From NCBI GenBank assembly GCA_963693285.1, contig OY848928.1:2232501-2296500 (forward strand): 64,000 nt of DNA. Reading direction: 5' to 3'. The DNA comes from Xestospongia muta. Lineage: Eukaryota > Porifera > Demospongiae > Haplosclerida > Petrosiidae. The position numbers were made by a program, and so were the translations under genes. How positions within the stretch are numbered: position 1 is the stretch's first letter; each line of letters begins with the position of its first letter. Below are positions 39,301 to 53,500 of the stretch, piece by piece. The notes under the pieces are model-generated. The model searched no databases. It saw only the letters and a program-made list of their open reading frames with translations, and had not been told where the DNA came from.

Positions 39301-42300
39301 CTTTAGATCAGCTTATTTAACCAGTTGTCACAGTTAATTTCTAATCTTTTTTACCTTTAAAAAAGCTCTAAACTCTTTATTTTAGAGTTTTAACCTATTT
39401 AGACTACTTTATTAGTATATTAAGACAGATAAACTTACTAAACTCTTTAGATCAGCTTATTTAACCAGTTTTCACAGTTAATTTCTAATATTTTTACCTT
39501 TAAAAAAGCTCTAAACTCTTTATTTTAGAGTTTTAACCTATTTAGAGTACTTTATTAGTATATTTAAGACAGATAAACTTACTAAACTCTTTAGATCAGC
39601 TTATTTAACCAGTTTTCACAGTTAATTTCTAATCTTTTTTACCTTTAAAAAAGCTCTAAACTCTTTATTTTAGAGTTTTAACCTATTTAGACTACTTTAT
39701 TAGTATATTTAAGAGAGATAAACTTACTAAACTCTTTAGATCAGCTTATTTAACGAGTTTTTACACTTAATTTCTAATCTTTTTTAACTTTCAAAAAGCT
39801 TTAAACTCTTTATTTTAGAGTTTTAACCTATTTAGACTACTTTATTATTATATATAAGACAGATAAACTTACTAAACTCTTTAGATAAGCTTATTTAACC
39901 AGTTTTCACAGTTAATTTCTAATCTTTTTTTACTTTCAAAAAGCTCTAAACTCTTTATTTTAGAGTTTTAACCTATTTTGACTACTTTATTAGTATATTT
40001 AAGAGAGATAAACTTACTAAACTCTTTAGATCAGCTTATTTAACCAGTTTTCACAGTTAATTTCTAATCTTTTTTAATTTTCAAAAAGCTCTAAACTCTT
40101 TATTTTAGAGTTTTAACCTATTTAGATTACTTTATTAGTATATTTAAGACAGATGAACTTACTAAACTCTTTAGATCAGCTTATTTAACCAGTTTTCACA
40201 GTTAATTTCTAATCTTTTTTAACTTTCAAAAAGCTCTAAACTCTTTATTTTAGAGTTTTAACCTATTTAGACTACTTTATTAGTATATTTAAGAGAGATA
40301 AACTTACTAAACTCTTCAGATCAGCTTATTTAACCAGTTTTCACAGTTAATTTCTAATCTTTTTTAACTTTCAAAAAGCTATAAACTCTTTATTTTAGAG
40401 TTTTAACCTATTATGACTACTTTATTAGTATATTTAAGACAGATAAACTTACTAAACTCTTTAGATCAGCTTATTTAACCAGTTTTCACGGTTAATTTCT
40501 CTTCTTTTTCAACTTTGAAAAAGCTCTAAACTCTTTATTTTAGAGTTTTAACCTATTTAGAGTACTTTATTAGTATATTTAAGACAGATAAACTTACTAA
40601 ACTCTTTAGATCAGCTTATTTAACCAGTTTTCACAGTTAATTTCTAATCTTTTTCAACTTTCAAAAAGCTCTAAACTCTTTATTTTAGAGTTTTAACCTA
40701 TTTAGACTACTTTATTAGTATATTTAAGAGAGAAAAACTTACTAAACTCTTTAGATCAGCTTATTTAACCAGTTTGCACAGTTAATTTCTAATCTTTTTT
40801 TACTTTCAAAAAGCTCTAAACTCTTTATTTTAGAGTTTTAACCTATTTAGACTACTTTATTAGTATATTTAAGAGATATAAACTTACTAAACTCTTTAGA
40901 TCAGGTTATTTAACCCGTTTTCACAGTGAATTTCTAATCTTTTTTACCTTTAAAAAAGCTCTAAACTCTTTATTTTAGAGTTTTAACCTATTTAGACTAC
41001 TTTATTAGTATATTAAGACAGATAAACTTACTAAACTCTTTAGATCAGCTTATTTAACCAGTTTTCACAGTTAATTTCTAATATTTTTACCTTTAAAAAA
41101 GCTCTAAACTCTTTATTTTAGAGTTTTAACCTATTTAGACTACTTTATTAGTATATTTAAGACAGATAAACTTACTAAACTCTTTAGATCAGCTTATTTA
41201 ACCAGTTTTCACAGTTAATTTCTAATCTTTTTTACCTTTAAAAAAGCTCTAAACTCTTTATTTTAGAGTTTTAACCTATTTAGACTACTTTATTAGTATA
41301 TTTAAGAGAGATAAACTTACTAAACTCTTTAGATCAGCTTATTTAACGAGTTTTTACACTTAATTTCTAATCTTTTTTAACTTTCAAAAAGCTTTAAACT
41401 CTTTATTTTAGAGTTTTAACCTATTTAGACTACTTTATTATTATATATAAGACAGATAAACTTACTAAACTCTTTAGATAAGCTTATTTAACCAGTTTTC
41501 ACAGTTAATTTCTAATCTTTTTTTACTTTCAAAAAGCTCTAAACTCTTTATTTTAGAGTTTTAACCTATTTTGACTACTTTATTAGTATATTTAAGAGAG
41601 ATAAACTTACTAAACTCTTTAGATCAGCTTATTTAACCAGTTTTCACAGTTAATTTCTAATCTTTTTTAACTTTCAAAAAGCTCTAAACTCTTTATTTTA
41701 GAGTTTTAACCTATTTAGATTACTTTATTAGTATATTTAAGACAGATGAACTTACTAAACTCTTTAGATCAGCTTATTTAACCAGTTTTCACAGTTAATT
41801 TCTAATCTTTTTTAACTTTCAAAAAGCTCTAAACTCTTTATTTTAGAGTTTTAACCTATTTAGACTACTTTATTAGTATATTTAAGACAGATAAACTTAC
41901 TAAACTCTTTAGATCAGCTTATTTAACCAGTTTTCACAGTTAATTTCTAATCTTTTTCAACTTTCAAAAAGCTCTAAACTCTTTATTTTAGAGTTTTAAC
42001 CTATTTAGACTACTTTATTAGTATATTTAAGAGAGAAAAACTTACTAAACTCTTTAGATCAGCTTATTTAACCAGTTTTCACAGTTAATTTCTAATCTTT
42101 TTTTACTTTCAAAAAGCTCTAAACTCTTTATTTTAGAGTTTTAACCTATTTAGACTACTTTATTAGTATATTTAAGACAGATAAACTTACTAAACTCTTT
42201 AGATCAGCTTATTTAACCAGTTTTCACAGTTAATTTCTATTCTTTTTCAACTTTGAAAAAGCTCTAAACTCTTTATTTTAGAGTTTTAACCTATTTAGAG

Positions 42301-44560
42301 TACTTTATTAGTATATTTAAGACAGATAAACTTACTAAACTCTTTAGATCAGCTTATTTAACCAGTTTTCACAGTTAATTTCTAATCTTTTTCAACTTTC
42401 AAAAAGCTCTAAACTCTTTATTTTAGAGTTTTAACCTATTTAGACTACTTTATTAGTATATTTAAGAGAGAAAAACTTACTAAACTCTTTAGATCAGCTT
42501 ATTTAACCAGTTGTCACAGTTAATTTCTAATCTTTTTTTACTTTCAAAAAGCTCTAAACTCTTTATTTTAGAGTTTTAACCTATTTAGACTACTTTATTA
42601 GTATATTTAAGAGATATAAACTTACTAAACTCTTTAGATCAGGTTATTTAACCCGTTTTCACAGTTAATTTCTAATCTTTTTTACCTTTAAAAAAGCTCT
42701 AAACTCTTTATTTTAGAGTTTTAACCTATTTGGACTACTTTATTAGTATATTAAGACAGATAAACTTACTAAACTCTTTAGATCAGCTTATTTAACCAGT
42801 TTTCACAGTTAATTTCTAATATTTTTACCTTTAAAAAAGCTCTAAACTCTTTATTTTAGAGTTTTAACCTATTTAGAGTACTTTATTAGTATATTTAAGA
42901 CAGATAAACTTACTAAACTCTTTAGATCAGCTTATTTAACCAGTTTTCACAGTTAATTTCTAATCTTTTTTACCTTTAAAAAAGCTCTAAACTCTTTATT
43001 TTAGAGTTTTAACCTATTTAGACTACTTTATTAGTATATTTAAGAGAGATAAACTTACTAAACTCTTTAGATCAGCTTATTTAACGAGTTTTTACACTTA
43101 ATTTCTAATCTTTTTTAACTTTCAAAAAGCTTTAAACTCTTTATTTTAGAGTTTTAACCTATTTAGACTACTTTATTATTATATATAAGACAGATAAACT
43201 TACTAAACTCTTTAGATAAGCTTATTTAACCAGTTTTCACAGTTAATTTCTAATCTTTTTTTACTTTCAAAAAGCTCTAAACTCTTTATTTTAGAGTTTT
43301 AACCTATTTTGACTACTTTATTAGTATATTTAAGAGAGATAAACTTACTAAACTCTTTAGATCAGCTTATTTAACCAGTTTTCACAGTTAATTTCTAATC
43401 TTTTTTAACTTTCAAAAAGCTCTAAACTCTTTATTTTAGAGTTTTAACCTATTTAGATTACTTTATTAGTATATTTAAGACAGATGAACTTACTAAACTC
43501 TTTAGATCAGCTTATTTAACCAGTTTTCACAGTTAATTTCTAATCTTTTTCAACTTTGAAAAAGCTCTAAACTCTTTATTTTAGAGTTTTAACCTATTTA
43601 GAGTACTTTATTAGTATATTTAAGACAGATAAACTTACTAAACTCTTTAGATCAGCTTATTTAACCAGTTTTCACAGTTAATTTCTAATCTTTTTCAACT
43701 TTCAAAAAGCTCTAAACTCTTTATTTTAGAGTTTTAACCTATTTAGACTACTTTATTAGTATATTTAAGAGAGAAAAACTTACTAAACTCTTTAGATCAG
43801 CTTATTTAACCAGTTTTCACAGTTAATTTCTAATCTTTTTTTACTTTCAAAAAGCTCTAAACTCTTTATTTTAGAGTTTTAACCTATTTAGACTACTTTA
43901 TTAGTATATTTAAGAGATATAAACTTACTAAACTCTTTAGATCAGGTTATTTAACCCGTTTCACAGTTAATTTCTAATCTTTTTCAACTTTAAAAAAGCT
44001 ATAAACTCTTTATTTTAGAGTTTTAACCTATTTAGACTACTTTATTAGTATATTTAAGACAGATAAACTTACTAAACTATTTAGATCAGCTTATTTAACC
44101 AGTTTTCACAGTTAATTTCTAATCTTTTTACCTTTAAAAAAGCTCTAAACTCTTTATTTTAGAGTTTTAACCTATTTAGACTACTTTATTAGTATATTTA
44201 AGACAGATAAACTTACTAAATTGTTTAGATCATCTTATTTAACCAGTTTTCACAGTTAATTTCTAATCTTTTTTACCTTTAAAAAAGCTCTAAACTCTTT
44301 ATTTTAGAGTTTTAACCTATTTAGAGTACTTTATTAGTATATTTAAGAGAGATAAACTTACTAAACTCTTTAGATCAGCTTATTTAACCAGTTTTCACAG
44401 TTAATTTCTAATCTTTTTTACCTTTAAAAAAGCTCTAAACTCTTTATTTTAGAGTTTTAACCTATTTAGACTACTTTATTAGTATATTTAAGAGAGATAA
44501 ACTTACTAAACTCTTTAGATCAGCTTATTTAACGAGTTTTTACACTTAATTTCTAATCTT
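33400..44560 (+). repeat. Region of nested block repeats, main period nine monomers (1301 bp)
   Basis: AAATGCTCTAAAGTC marks one monomer type, at 33442, 34743, 35319, 36620, 37921, 38931 and 39217. The spacings are 1301, 576, 1301, 1301, 1010 and 286 bp, or 9, 4, 9, 9, 7 and 2 monomers. A second marker, ACGAGTTTTTACAC, sits at 34124, 36001, 37302, 38457, 39753, 41346, 43084 and 44532. The nine-monomer period is interrupted by gains and losses of whole monomers, as unequal crossing-over would produce. The same markers return at 52.7-55.3 kb. Confidence 0.85.
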
Positions 44561-47500
44561 TTTTAACTTTCAAAAAGCTTTAAACTCTTTATTTTAGAGT
44601 TTTAACCTATTTAGACTACTTTATTATTATATATAAGACAGATAAACTTACTAAACTCTTTAGATAAGCTTATTTAACCAGTTTTCACAGTTAATTTCTA
44701 ATCTTTTTTTACTTTCAAAAAGCTCTAAACTCTTTATTTTAGAGTTTTAACCTATTTTGACTACTTTATTAGTATATTTAAGAGAGATAAACTTACTTAA
44801 CTCTTTAGATCAGCTTATTTAACCAGTTTTCACAGTTAATTTCTAATCTTTTTTAACTTTAAAAAAGCTCTAAACTCTTTATTTTAGAGTTTTAACCTAT
44901 TTAGATTACTTTATTAGTATATTTAAGACAGATGAACTTACTAAACTCTTTAGATCAGCTTATTTAACCAGTTTTCACAGTTAATTTCTAATCTTTTTTA
45001 ACTTTCAAAAAGCTCTAAACTCTTTATTTTAGAGTTTTAACCTATTTAGACTACTTTATTAGTATATTTAAGACAGATAAACTTACTAAACTCTTCAGAT
45101 CAGCTTATTTAACCAGTTTTCACAGTTAATTTCTAATCTTTTTTAACTTTCAAAAAGCTATAAACTCTTTATTTTAGAGTTTTAACCTATTATGACTACT
45201 TTATTAGTATATTTAAGACAGATAAACTTACTAAACTCTTTAGATCAGCTTATTTAACCAGTTTTCACAGTTAATTTCTAATCTTTTTCAACTTTGAAAA
45301 AGCTCTAAACTCTTTATTTTAGAGTTTTAACCTATTTAGAGTACTTTATTAGTATATTTAAGACAGATAAACTTACTAAACTCTTTAGATCAGCTTATTT
45401 AACCAGTTTTCACAGTTAATTTCTAATCTTTTTCAACTTTCAAAAAGCTCTAAACTCTTTATTTTAGAGTTTTAACCTATTTAGACTACTTTATTAGTAT
45501 ATTTAAGAGAGAAAAACTTACTAAACTCTTTAGATCAGCTTATTTAACCAGTTTTCACAGTTAATTTCTAATCTTTTTTTACTTTCAAAAAGCTCTAAAC
45601 TCTTTATTTTAGAGTTTTAACCTATTTAGACTACTTTATTAGTATATTTAAGAGATATAAACTTACTAAACTCTTTAGATCAGGTTATTTAACCCGTTTT
45701 CACAGTTAATTTCTAATCTTTTTCAACTTTGAATAAGCTCTAAACTCTTTATTTTAGAGTTTTAACCTATTTAGACTACTTTATTAGTATATTTAAGACA
45801 GATAAACTTACTAAACTATTTAGATCAGCTTATTTAACCAGTTTTCACAGTTAATTTCTAATCTTTTTACCTTTAAAAAAGCTCTAAACTCTTTATTTTA
45901 GAGTTTTAACCTATTTAGACTACTTTATTAGTATATTTAAGACAGATAAACTTACTAAACTCTTTAGATCAGCTTATTTAACCAGTTTTCACAGTTAATT
46001 TCTAATCTTCTTTAACTTTCAAAAAGCTCTAAACTCTTTATTTTAGAGTTTTATCCTATTTAGACTATTTTATTAGTATATTTAAGACAGATAAACTTAC
46101 TAAATTGTTTAGATCATCTTATTTAACCAGTTTTCACAGTTAATTTCTAATCTTTTTTAACTTACAAAAAGCTCTAAACTCTTTATTTTAGAGTTTTAAC
46201 CTATTTAGACTACTTTATTAGTATATTTAAGACAGATAAACTTACTAAACTCTTTAGATCAGCTTATTTAACCAGTTTTCACAGTTAATTTCTAATCTTC
46301 TTTAACTTTCAAAAACTCTAAACTCTTTATTTTAGAGTTTTAACCTATTTAGACTACTTTATTAGTATATTTATGACAGATAAACTTACTAAATTGTTTA
46401 GATGATCTTATTTAACCAGTTTTCACAGTTAATTTCTAATCTTTTTTAACTTACAAAAAGCTCTAAACTCTTTATTTTAGAGTTTTAACCTATTTAGACT
46501 ACTTTATTAGTATATTTAAGACAGATAAACTTACTAAACTCTTTAGATCAGCTTATTTAACCAGTTTTCACAGCTAATTTCTAATCTTTTTTAACTTTCA
46601 AAAAGCTCTAAACTCTTTATTTTAGAGTTTTAACCTATTTAGACTACTTTATTAGTATATTTAAGACAGATAAACTTACTAAACTCATTAGATCAGCTTA
46701 TTTAACCAGTTTTCACAGTTAATTTCTAATCTTTTTTAACTTTCAAAAAGCTCTAAACTCTTTATTTTAGAGTTTTAACCTATTTAGACTACTTTATTAG
46801 TATATTTAAAACAGATAAACTTACTAAACTCTTTAGATCAGCTTATTGAACCAGTTTTCACAGTTAATTTCTAATTTTTTTACCTTTAAAAAAGCTCTAA
46901 ACTCTTTATTTTAGAGTTTTAACCTATTTAGACTACTTTATTAGTATATTTAAGACAGATAAACTTACTAAACTCTTTATATCAGCTTATTTAACCAGTT
47001 TTCACACTTAATTTCTAATCTTTTTTAACCTTCAAAAAGCTCTAAACTCTTTATTTTAGAGTTTTAACCTATTTAGACTACTTTATTAGTATATTTAAGA
47101 GAGATAAACTTACTAAACTCTTTATATCAGCTTATTTAACCAGTTTTCACAGTTAATTTCTAATCTTTTTACCTTCAATAAACCTCTAAACTCTTCATTT
47201 TAGAGTTTTAACCTATTTAGACTACTTTATTAGTATATTTAAGAGAGATAAACTTACTAAACTCTTTAGATCAGCTTATTTAACCAGTTTTCACAGTTAA
47301 TTTCTAATCTTTTTTACCTTTAAAAAAGCTCTAAACTCTTTATTTTAGAGTTTTAACCTATTTAAAGTACTTTATTAGTATATTTGAGAGATATAAACTT
47401 ACTAAACTCTTTAGATGAGCTTATTTAACCAGTTTTCACAGTTAATTTCTAATCTTTTTCAACTTTCAAAAAGCTCTAAACTCTTTATTTTAGAGTTTTA

Positions 47501-50500
47501 ACCTATTTAGACTACTTTATTAGTATATTTAAGACAGATAAACTTACTAAACTCTTTAGATCAGCTTATTTAACCAGTTTTCACAGTTAATTTCTAATCT
47601 TTTTTTACTTTCAAAAAGCTCTAAACTCTTTATTTTAGAGTTTTAACCTATTTAGACTACTTTATTAGTATATTTAAGAGATATAAACTTACTAAACTCT
47701 GTAGATCAGGTTATTTAACCCGTTTTCACAGTTAATTTCTAATCTTTTTCAACTTTGAAAAAGCTCTAAACTCTTTATTTTAGAGTTTTAACCTATTTAG
47801 ACTACTTTATTAGTATATTTAAGACAGATAAACTTACTAAACTATTTAGATCAGCTTATTTAACCAGTTTTCACACTTAATTTCTAATCTTTTTACCTTT
47901 AAAAAAGCTCTAAACTCTTTATTTTAGAGTTTTAACCTATTTAGACTACTTTATTAGTATATTTAAGAGAGATAAACTTACTAAACTCTTTAGATCAGCT
48001 TATTTAACCAGTTTTCACAGTTAATTTCTAATCTTTTTTAACTTTCAAAAAGCTCTAAACTCTTTATTTTAGAGTTTTAACCTATTTAGACTATTTTATT
48101 AGTATATTTAAGACAGATAAACTTACTAAATTGTTTAGATCATCTTATTTAACCAGTTTTCACAGTTAATTTCTAATCTTTTTTAACTTTCAAAAAGCTC
48201 TAAACTCTTTATTTTAGAGTTTTAACCTATTTAGACTACTTTATTAGTATATTTAAGACAGATAAACTTACTAAACTCTTTAGATCAGCTTATTTAACCC
48301 GTTTTCACAGTTAATTTCTAATCTTTTTCAACTTTGAAAAAGCTCTAAACTCTTTATTTTAGAGTTTTAACCTATTTAGACTACTTTATTAGTATATTTA
48401 AGACAGATAAACTTACTAAACTATTTAGATCAGCTTATTTAACCAGTTTTCACACTTAATTTCTAATCTTTTTACCTTTAAAAAAGCTCTAAACTCTTTA
48501 TTTTAGAGTTTTAACCTATTTAGACTTCTTTATTAGTATATTTAAGAGAGATAAACTTACTAAACTCTTTAGATCAGCTTATTTAACCAGTTTTCACAGT
48601 TAATTTCTAATCTTTTTTAACTTTCAAAAAGCTCTAAACTCTTTATTTTAGAGTTTTAACCTATTTAGACTATTTTATTAGTATATTTAAGACAGATAAA
48701 CTTACTAAATTGTTTAGATCATCTTATTTAACCAGTTTTCACAGTTAATTTCTAATCTTTTTTAACTTTCAAAAAGCTCTAAACTCTTTATTTTAGAGTT
48801 TTAACCTATTTAGACTACTTTATTAGTATATTTAAGACAGATAAACTTACTAAACTCTTTAGATCAGCTTATTTAACCAGTTTTCACAGCTAATTTCTAA
48901 TCTTTTTTAACTTTTAGAAAGCTCTAAACTCTTTATTTTAGAGTTTTAACCTATTTAGACTATTTTATTAGTATATTTAAGACAGATAAACTTACTAAAT
49001 TGTTTAGGTCATCTTATTTAACCAGTTTTCACAGTTAATTTCTAATCTTTTCTAACTTTCAAAAAGCTCTAAACTCTTTATTTTAGAGTTTTAACCTATT
49101 TAGACTACTTTATTAGTATATTTAAGACAGATAAACTTACTAAACTCTTTAGATCAGCTTATTTAACCAGTTTTCACAGCTAATTTCTAATCTTTTTTAA
49201 CTTTCAAAAAGCTCTAAACTCTTTATTTTAGAGTTTTAACCTATTTAGACTACTTTATTAGTATATTTAAGACAGATAAACTTACTAAACTCATTAGATC
49301 AGCTTATTTAACCAGTTTTCACAGTTAATTTCTAATCTTTTTTAACTTTCAAAAAGCTCTAAACTCTTTATTTTAGAGTTTTAACCTATTTAGACTACTT
49401 TATTAGTATATTTAAAGCAGATAAACTTACTAAACTCTTTAGATCAGCTTATTGAACCAGTTTTCACAGTTAATTTCTAATTTTTTTTACCTTTAAAAAA
49501 GCTCTAAACTCTTTATTTTAGAGTTTTAACCTATTTAGACTACTTTATTAGTATATTTAAGACAGATAAACTTACTAAACTCTTTAGATCAGCTTATTTA
49601 ACCAGTTTTCACAGTTAATTTCTAATCTTTTTTAACCTTCAAAAAGCTCTAAACTCTTTATTTTAGAGTTTTAACCTATTTAGACTACTTTATTAGTATA
49701 TTTAAGACAGATAAACTTACTAAACTCTTTAGATCAGCTTATTTAACCAGTTTTCACAGTTAATTTCTAATCTTTTTACCTTCAAAAAACCTCTAAACTC
49801 TTTATTTTAGAGTTTTAATCTATTTAGAGTACTTTATTAGTATATTTAAGACAGATAAACTTACTAAACTCTTTAGATCAGCTTATTTAACCAGTTTTCA
49901 CAGTTAATTTCTAATCTTTTTTAACTTTCAAAAAGCTCTAAACTCTTTATTTTAGAGTTTTAACCTATTTAGACTACTTTATTAGTATATTTAAGACAGA
50001 TAAACTTACTAAACTCTTTAGATTAGCTTATTTAACCAGTTTTCACAGTTAATTTCTAATCTTTTTACCTTTAAAAAAGCTCTAAACTCTTTATTTTAGA
50101 GTTTTAACCTATTTAGACTACTTTATTAGTATATTTAAGACAGATAAACTTACTAAACTCTTTAGATCATCTTATTTGACCAGTTTTCACAGTTAATTTC
50201 TAATCTTTTTTAACTTTCAAAAAGCTCTAAACTCTTTATTTTAGAGTTTTAACCTATTTAGACTACTTTATTAGTATATTTAAGAGAGATAAACTTACTA
50301 AACTCTTTAGATCAGCTTATTTAACCAGTTTTCACAGTTAATTTCTAATCTTTTTTACCTTAAAAAAGCTCTAAACTCTTTATTTTAGAGTTTTAATCTA
50401 TTTAGACTACTTTATTAGTATATTTAAGACAGATAAACTTACTAAACTCTTTAGATCAGCTTATTTAACCAGTTTTCTTACTTAATTTCTAATCTTTTTT

Positions 50501-53500
50501 AACTTTCAAAAAGCTCTAAACTCTTTATTTTAGAGTTTTAACCTATTTAGACTACTTTATTAGTATATTTAAGACAGATAAACTTACTAAACTCTTTATA
50601 TCAGCTTATTTAACCAGTTTTCACAGTTAATTTCTAATATTTTTCAACTTTCAAAAAGCTCTAAACTCTTTATTTTAGAGTTTTAACCTATTTAGACTAC
50701 TTTATTAGTATATTTAAGAGAGATAAACTTACTAAACTCTTCAGATCAGCTTATTTAACCAGTTTTCACAGTTAATTTCTAATCTTTTTTACCTTTCAAA
50801 AAGCTCTAAACTCTTTATTTTAGAGTTTTAACCTATTTAGACTACTTTATTAGTATATTTAAGACAGATAAACTTACTAAACTCTTCAGATCAGCTTATT
50901 TAACCAGTTTTCACAGTTAATTTCTAATCTTTTTTAACTTTCAACAAGCTCTAAACTCTTTATTTTAGAGTTTTAACCTATTTAGACTACCCTATCAGTT
51001 TATTTAAAACAGATAAACTTACTAAACTCTTTAGATCAGCTTATTTAACCAGTTTTCACAGTTAATTTCTAATCTTCTTTAACTTTCAAAAAGCTCTAAA
51101 CTCTTTATTTTAGAGTTTTAACCTATTTAGATTACTTTATTAGTATATTTAAGACAGATAAACTTACTAAACTCTTTAGATCAGCTTATTTAACCAGTTT
51201 TCACAGTTAATTTCTAATCTTTTTTAACTTTCAAAAAGCTCTAAACTCTTTATTTTAGAGTTTTAACCTATTTAGACTACTTTATTAGTATATTTAAGAG
51301 AGATAAACTTACTAAACTCTTCAGATCAGCTTATTTAACCAGTTTTCACAGTTAATTTCTAATCTTTTTTACCTTTCAAAAAGCTCTAAACTCTTTATTT
51401 TAGAGTTTTAACCTATTTAGACTACTTTATTAGTATATTTAAGACAGATAAACTTACTAAACTCTTCAGATCAGCTTATTTAACCAGTTTTCACAGTTAA
51501 TTTCTAATCTTTTTTAACTTTCAACAAGCTCTAAACTCATTATTTTAGAGTTTTAACCTATTATGACTACTTTATTAGTATATTTATGACAGATAAACTT
51601 ACTAAACTCTTTAGATCAGCTTATTTAACCAGTTTGCACAGTTAATTTCTAATCTTTTTTAACTTTAAGAAAGGTCTAAACTCTTTATTTTAGAGTTTTA
51701 ACCTATTTAGACTACTTTATTAGTATATTTAAGACAGATAAACTTACTAAACTCTTTAGATATGCTTATTTAACCAGTTTTCACAGTTAATTTCTAATCT
51801 TTTTTACCTTTAAAAAAGCTCTAAACTCTTTATTTTAGAGTTTTAACCTATTTAGACTACGCTATTAGTTTATTTAAAACAGATAAACTTACTAAACTCT
51901 TTAGATCAGCTTATTTAACCAGTTTTCACAGTTAATTTCTAATCTTTTTTAACTTTCAAAAAAATCTAAACTCTTTATTTTAGAGTTTTAACCTATTTAG
52001 ACTACTTTATTAGTATATTTAAGAGAGATAAACTTACTAAACTCTTCAGATCAGCTTATTTAACCAGTTTTCACAGTTAATTTCTAATCTTTTTTAACTT
52101 TCAAAAAGCTCTAAACTCTTTATTTTAGAGTTTTAACCTATTTAGACTACTTTATTAGTATATTTAAGAGAGATAAACTTACTAAACTCTTCAGATCAGC
52201 TTATTTAACCAGTTTTCACAGTTAATTTCTAATCTTTTTTAACTTTAAAAAAGCTCTAAAGTCTTTATTTTAGAGTTTTAACCTATTTAGACTACTTTAT
52301 TAGTATATTTAAGACAGATAACTTACTAAACTCTTTAGATCAGCTTATTTAACCAGTTTGCACAATTAATTTCTAATCTTTTTTAACTTTCAAAAAGCTC
52401 TAAACTCTTTATTTTAGAGTTTTAACCTATTTAGAGTACTTTATTAGTATATTTAAGACAGATATACTTACTAAACTCTTTAGATCAGCTTATTTAACCA
52501 GTTTGCACAATTAATTTCTAATCTTTTTTAACTTTCAAAAAGCTCTAAACTCTTTATTTTAGAGTTTTAACCTATTTAGACTACTTTATTAGTATACTTA
52601 AGACAGATAAACTTACTAAACTCTTTAGATCAGCTTATTTAACCAGTTTGCATAGTGAATTTCTAATCTTTTTAACTTTCAAATGCTCTAAAGTCTTTAT
52701 TTTACAGTTTTAACCTATTTAGACTACTTTATTATTGTATTTAAGACAGATAAACTTACTTAACTCTTTAGATCAGCTTATTTAACCAGTTGTCACAGTT
52801 AATTTCTAATCTTTTTTACCTTTAAAAAAGCTCTAAACTCTTTATTTTAGAGTTTTAACCTATTTAGACTACTTTATTAGTATATTAAGACAGATAAACT
52901 TACTAAACTCTTTAGATCAGCTTATTTAACCAGTTTTCACAGTTAATTTCTAATATTTTTACCTTTAAAAAAGCTCTAAACTCTTTATTTTAGAGTTTTA
53001 ACCTATTTAGAGTACTTTATTAGTATATTTAAGAGAGATAAACTTACTAAACTCTTTAGATCAGCTTATTTAACCAGTTTTCACAGTTAATTTCTAATCT
53101 TTTTTACCTTTAAAAAAGCTCTAAACTCTTTATTTTAGAGTTTTAACCTATTTAGACTACTTTATTAGTATATTTAAGAGAGATAAACTTACTAAACTCT
53201 TTAGATCAGCTTATTTAACGAGTTTTTACACTTAATTTCTAATCTTTTTTAACTTTCAAAAAGCTTTAAACTCTTTATTTTAGAGTTTTAAACTATTTAG
53301 ACTACTTTATTATTATATATAAGACAGATAAACTTACTAAACTCTTTAGATAAGCTTATTTAACCAGTTTTCACAGTTAATTTCTAATCTTTTTTAACTT
53401 TAAAAAAGCTCTAAACTCTTTATTTTAGAGTTTTAACCTATTTAGACTACTTTATTAGTATATTTAAGAGAGATAAACTTACTAAACTCTTTAGATCAGC